From positions 6,064 to 70,063 of the forward strand of contig CAAEPH010000030.1 in the NCBI GenBank assembly GCA_900757865.1: a stretch of 64,000 nucleotides of DNA, in the 5' to 3' direction. Source of the DNA: an uncultured Sutterella sp. Its GTDB lineage: Bacteria > Pseudomonadota > Gammaproteobacteria > Burkholderiales > Burkholderiaceae_F. Each line of letters begins with the position of its first letter. Position 1 is the stretch's first letter. This document shows positions 61,727 to 64,000 of the stretch, piece by piece. The notes beneath the pieces are model-generated. The model had not been told where the DNA came from, did not search any database, and was given only the letters and a program-made list of their open reading frames with translations. The position numbers and the translations under genes were made by a program.

Positions 61727-63223
61727 TTAACCACGAGTTTTGGCACGAGCGGTTGCATGGCGAGCGGCCACACGACCAAAGACCATACCACCACCGAGCT
61801 GGTTACCACCGATGTCGTCATGACTCCAGACGCCACCCGCCGCGGCACCCGCTGCGTAAAGACCCGGAATCGGTTCGTCTTCCCAGTTCACCACGTTGGC
61901 GTTGGTGTTGATCTTTGGACCACCCATCGTCGTGGCAATACCACCCGCAGCCGGGATCATGTAGAAGGGACCCGTTTCCAAGGCATGCGGCGTGGCGTAG
62001 TCGTACGGAGGATCGAGCTCCTTGGCCTTACCCGCTTTCACAGCCTTGTTAAATTCGCGCACGGTTTCTTCCAAGGCTTTCGGGGGCACGCCAGCGGCCT
62101 TCGCCACTTCGGCGATGGTCTTGCCAGTCGGAACCTTGTAGCCCAAGACAGCAAAGCGCTTCAAGGTGTTGGTGAGAATGTTGTCGTTGGCGTCAGCGTC
62201 CGCCCCAATCAACATCCAGGAGCGGTTATCAGGCGTCATCTGCACAATGCCCTTGGCCTTCGGGGTCTGTAACCAGTCTTCAGGCAAGAAGCGCTTACCG
62301 GCGCTGTTGACCTGAATGCCGTAGCCCGCGTGCATCAAGGGAGAAGGATTCGCGTGGCCGTCAGGCGTAATCGGGCCCGCGTAGAACTGGTCCAAATTCA
62401 CCAACTTGGCACGCACTTGCATACCCATGGTGATGTTTTCGCCGGTGTTCCAGGGGGTAGCACGCAACACCAAGTTGCTCGCCCACTGGCCAATCCAGGC
62501 GGTGGTCATGGCATGGTTGGCGCCGTATCCACCCGTCGTTAAAATCACGCCACCCTTGGCGAAGTAGTTCTTGCGGCCGTTAGGCGTCAAGCAAGAAATC
62601 CCTTCGACTTCGTTATTGGGCGTCGTAATAAGTTCAATACCGTTGGTGTTGTAGTGAATAGGCACATTGATCTTCGTGAGCGCGGCGAGCAACTTACGAA
62701 TCAACATGGAGCCACCCGTGATGCCGTTACCTTGGGCAATCACGCAACGGGAAAGTTCCGGAGCGGGAAGGTTTTCCCAAAGCTTGAAGGGCACACCCTT
62801 GTCGATCAACCAGTTAACGCCATCGGCCGCTTCATCCGCATAGACCTTCAAGAGTTCAATGTCAGACTTGTAGTGCGACAACTTCATCATGTCGGCCACA
62901 AACGCTTCCTTGGAATCTTCCGGATGGTGCTGCTGCATCTTGGAGCCCACAGCGGCAATCCAGCCCGAAGAGTAAACCGTCGTCCCGTCAGGACGAGGAC
63001 GTTTTTCAAGCAATACGACATTGGCGCCCTTTTCAGCAGCTTCCAAGGCGGCACACATACCCGCCATACCGGCACCCACAACCACAACATCGAATGTTTC
63101 TGAGGGGAAATCACCCGCGTTGGTCTTTGTGGCGGTGGATTTTGCGAAGACTTCGCCCATTCCAACCGTGAGACCTGCACCAAGCAAGCCTCCCTTCAAA
63201 ATGTCACGACGTTTCATTTGCAT
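61727..63223 (-). CDS. Tat-type FAD-binding reductase subunit (flavocytochrome c-like)
   Basis: A 498-residue exported flavoprotein. The N-terminus MKRRDILKGGLLGAGLTVG is a twin-arginine signal (RRDILK). DVVVVGAGMAGMCAALEAAEKG is the FAD fold, and PGLYAAGAAAGGVWSHDDIGGNQLGGG the C-terminal FAD motif. The catalytic Arg of fumarate reductase (in HGANRLGGN) has no counterpart, and the HTMGG His is replaced by Thr (ATTMGG), so it probably reduces another substrate. It is first in the operon, followed by its tetrahaem cytochrome. AGGAGA precedes the ATG. Compared with the other pair at 59-61 kb the gene order is reversed, so the two modules are not a simple recent duplication. Confidence 0.88.
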   Translation of the reverse strand: MQMKRRDILKGGLLGAGLTVGMGEVFAKSTATKTNAGDFPSETFDVVVVGAGMAGMCAALEAAEKGANVVLLEKRPRPDGTTVYSSGWIAAVGSKMQQHHPEDSKEAFVADMMKLSHYKSDIELLKVYADEAADGVNWLIDKGVPFKLWENLPAPELSRCVIAQGNGITGGSMLIRKLLAALTKINVPIHYNTNGIELITTPNNEVEGISCLTPNGRKNYFAKGGVILTTGGYGANHAMTTAWIGQWASNLVLRATPWNTGENITMGMQVRAKLVNLDQFYAGPITPDGHANPSPLMHAGYGIQVNSAGKRFLPEDWLQTPKAKGIVQMTPDNRSWMLIGADADANDNILTNTLKRFAVLGYKVPTGKTIAEVAKAAGVPPKALEETVREFNKAVKAGKAKELDPPYDYATPHALETGPFYMIPAAGGIATTMGGPKINTNANVVNWEDEPIPGLYAAGAAAGGVWSHDDIGGNQLGGGMVFGRVAARHATARAKTRG

Positions 63224-63788
63224 CGTTATCTCCTAGACGAAACCACTTTGTTCAAGTGGATGGGGTCTGATCGCTAAATTCGTTAGAGAGAGCGATCAGT
63301 CAACTCTTAAAGGTTAATTCAAAAGGAATGCTTAAGCAAGCCTTAAAATTGACAATCGATAACGAAATTTGGACAACGTAGTATTACCTAGGGTTTCCAC
63401 TAGTTTAACGAAATCTCAGGAATTTAGCGTTTTTAGCCGTATGGATCAGACTCTAAAATAATGCATTTTTAATATCTATAAAATAACGACTTTTCTCATA
63501 GGCATTTTATCTTAGCCTCTCCCATTTGACCTAGAACAGCGATCTGTTTTCCCTCTGTTGATGGGTTGATTAACGACACATCATCGCGGTCGGTGACCAG
63601 CAGTTCGATGACCACACGCATTTCACGCCGTCATGCGCGAGAAAAGGAAAGACTTGTCGAAAGAAATACTCAGAAAACGATCTACGGTAGCGGGGAAGCT
63701 TTTCGTTACATAAAATCGTTTCCAATTAGGGTTTTGCCTAATAAAGATCGTCTGCCTTACTGACTACTATAGGAAGTGCAAACAAAAC
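63224..63788. other. Intergenic, no supported gene
   Basis: About 565 bases upstream of the flavoprotein operon, AT-rich in its first part, so it should carry that operon's promoter. An open frame at 63566-63763 has no ribosome site and was not called. Confidence 0.4.
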
Positions 63789-63837
63789 CAGCTTAGCGAT
63801 AAGCTGACGGTGTTTGCACCCATGCTATATTGCGAGC

Positions 63838-63875
63838 GGAGAATAGGAAGTCCTTTCCTATTCTCCTTTTCTTTT
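63838..63875 (+). terminator. Terminator-like hairpin
   Basis: Perfect 12-bp stem GGAGAATAGGAA (63838-63849) with TTCCTATTCTCC (63855-63866), then TTTTCTTTT. Confidence 0.8.
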
Positions 63876-63964
63876 GGCTCGCGCACATGCAGTGAGCCTT
63901 TTACCCAAACTCCCGGTTAACAGATTCCTAATGACGAAGGATTCTGGGAGGTAACTTCAATCCA

Positions 63965-63994
63965 AGCAGCGCGAACATATCGCGCTGCTTTTTT
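63965..63994 (+). terminator. Terminator
   Basis: Stem AGCAGCGCG (63965-63973) with CGCGCTGCT (63981-63989), followed by a T run. Confidence 0.8.
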
Positions 63995-64000
63995 GCAACC

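Larger units (their letters stand above)
63789..63996 (+). ncRNA. Candidate structured RNA with several hairpins
   Basis: Five successive stem-loops on about 205 bases with no open frame: CAGCTTA-GCGA-TAAGCTG (63789-63806), GGAGAATAGGAA with TTCCTATTCTCC (63838-63866), a GGCTC-GAGCC hairpin (about 63876-63898), a nested CTCCC then AGATTCCT with AGGATTCT then GGGAG (about 63910-63950), and the terminator at 63965-63989. Two of these have T tracts. It could be one or two small RNAs, or the leader of a gene beyond the window. No known family was recognised. Confidence 0.4.

Overview
The window looks like a chromosomal segment of a betaproteobacterium, most likely a Sutterellaceae-type Burkholderiales. 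This is inferred from the gene content and not proved: many Tat-exported flavoproteins paired with small multihaem cytochromes, a TorA-like molybdoenzyme, a quinol nitric oxide reductase, a flavocytochrome c sulfide dehydrogenase and a moderate base composition. No rRNA, tRNA or CRISPR array was recognised.

Layout. 1-5 kb: the end of a MetE-like methyltransferase gene, a three-gene flavocytochrome c sulfide dehydrogenase operon, and an eroded IS21-type element. 5-14 kb: DUF488, PAP2 phosphatase, a LEA-like exported protein, a periplasmic flavoprotein reductase with a TetR regulator nearby, a luciferase-family oxidoreductase, L-asparaginase, a tyrosine recombinase and a YpfJ-type zinc peptidase. 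14.3-21.3 kb: a very AT-rich island flanked by a 105-bp duplication of the 3' end of the ypfJ gene. It holds three related orphan contact-dependent-inhibition (CDI) type toxin cassettes, each with a toxin tail and two conserved companion genes (called A and B here). Two of the three also keep a large CdiA pretoxin (VENN-like) fragment. 21.4-26.8 kb: a copper-type membrane protein, a Gdx/SugE exporter, the folE-queD-queE operon and a Bcr/CflA exporter. 27-31 kb: five 23-bp tandem repeats, a DUF4143 ATPase and qNOR with a candidate operator. 31.5-40.1 kb: a lone fimbrial subunit, an M48 lipoprotein protease and a chaperone-usher operon (three subunits, one broken; two chaperones; usher; tip protein). 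41-46 kb: permease plus M20 amidohydrolase, and divergent umuC (frameshifted) and umuD genes with a LexA box. 46-51.7 kb: a two-gene McrBC-related system (coiled-coil AAA+ ATPase plus DUF2357 nuclease-like protein), probably anti-phage defence. 52-64 kb: flavin reductase, MmcQ/YjbR protein, BrnQ, a TorA-like molybdoenzyme, an AraC regulator, two flavoprotein plus tetrahaem cytochrome modules and a structured, terminator-rich stretch that could encode a small RNA.

How the parts fit. The respiratory genes suggest growth by anaerobic respiration on organic acceptors, fed through membrane quinol and periplasmic cytochromes. The accessory genes (CDI cassettes, McrBC-like pair, IS remnant) suggest interbacterial competition and phage defence. 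Several genes carry single-base frameshifts, some at homopolymers. These may be real decay, phase-variable sites or long-read assembly errors, and only the raw reads can decide.
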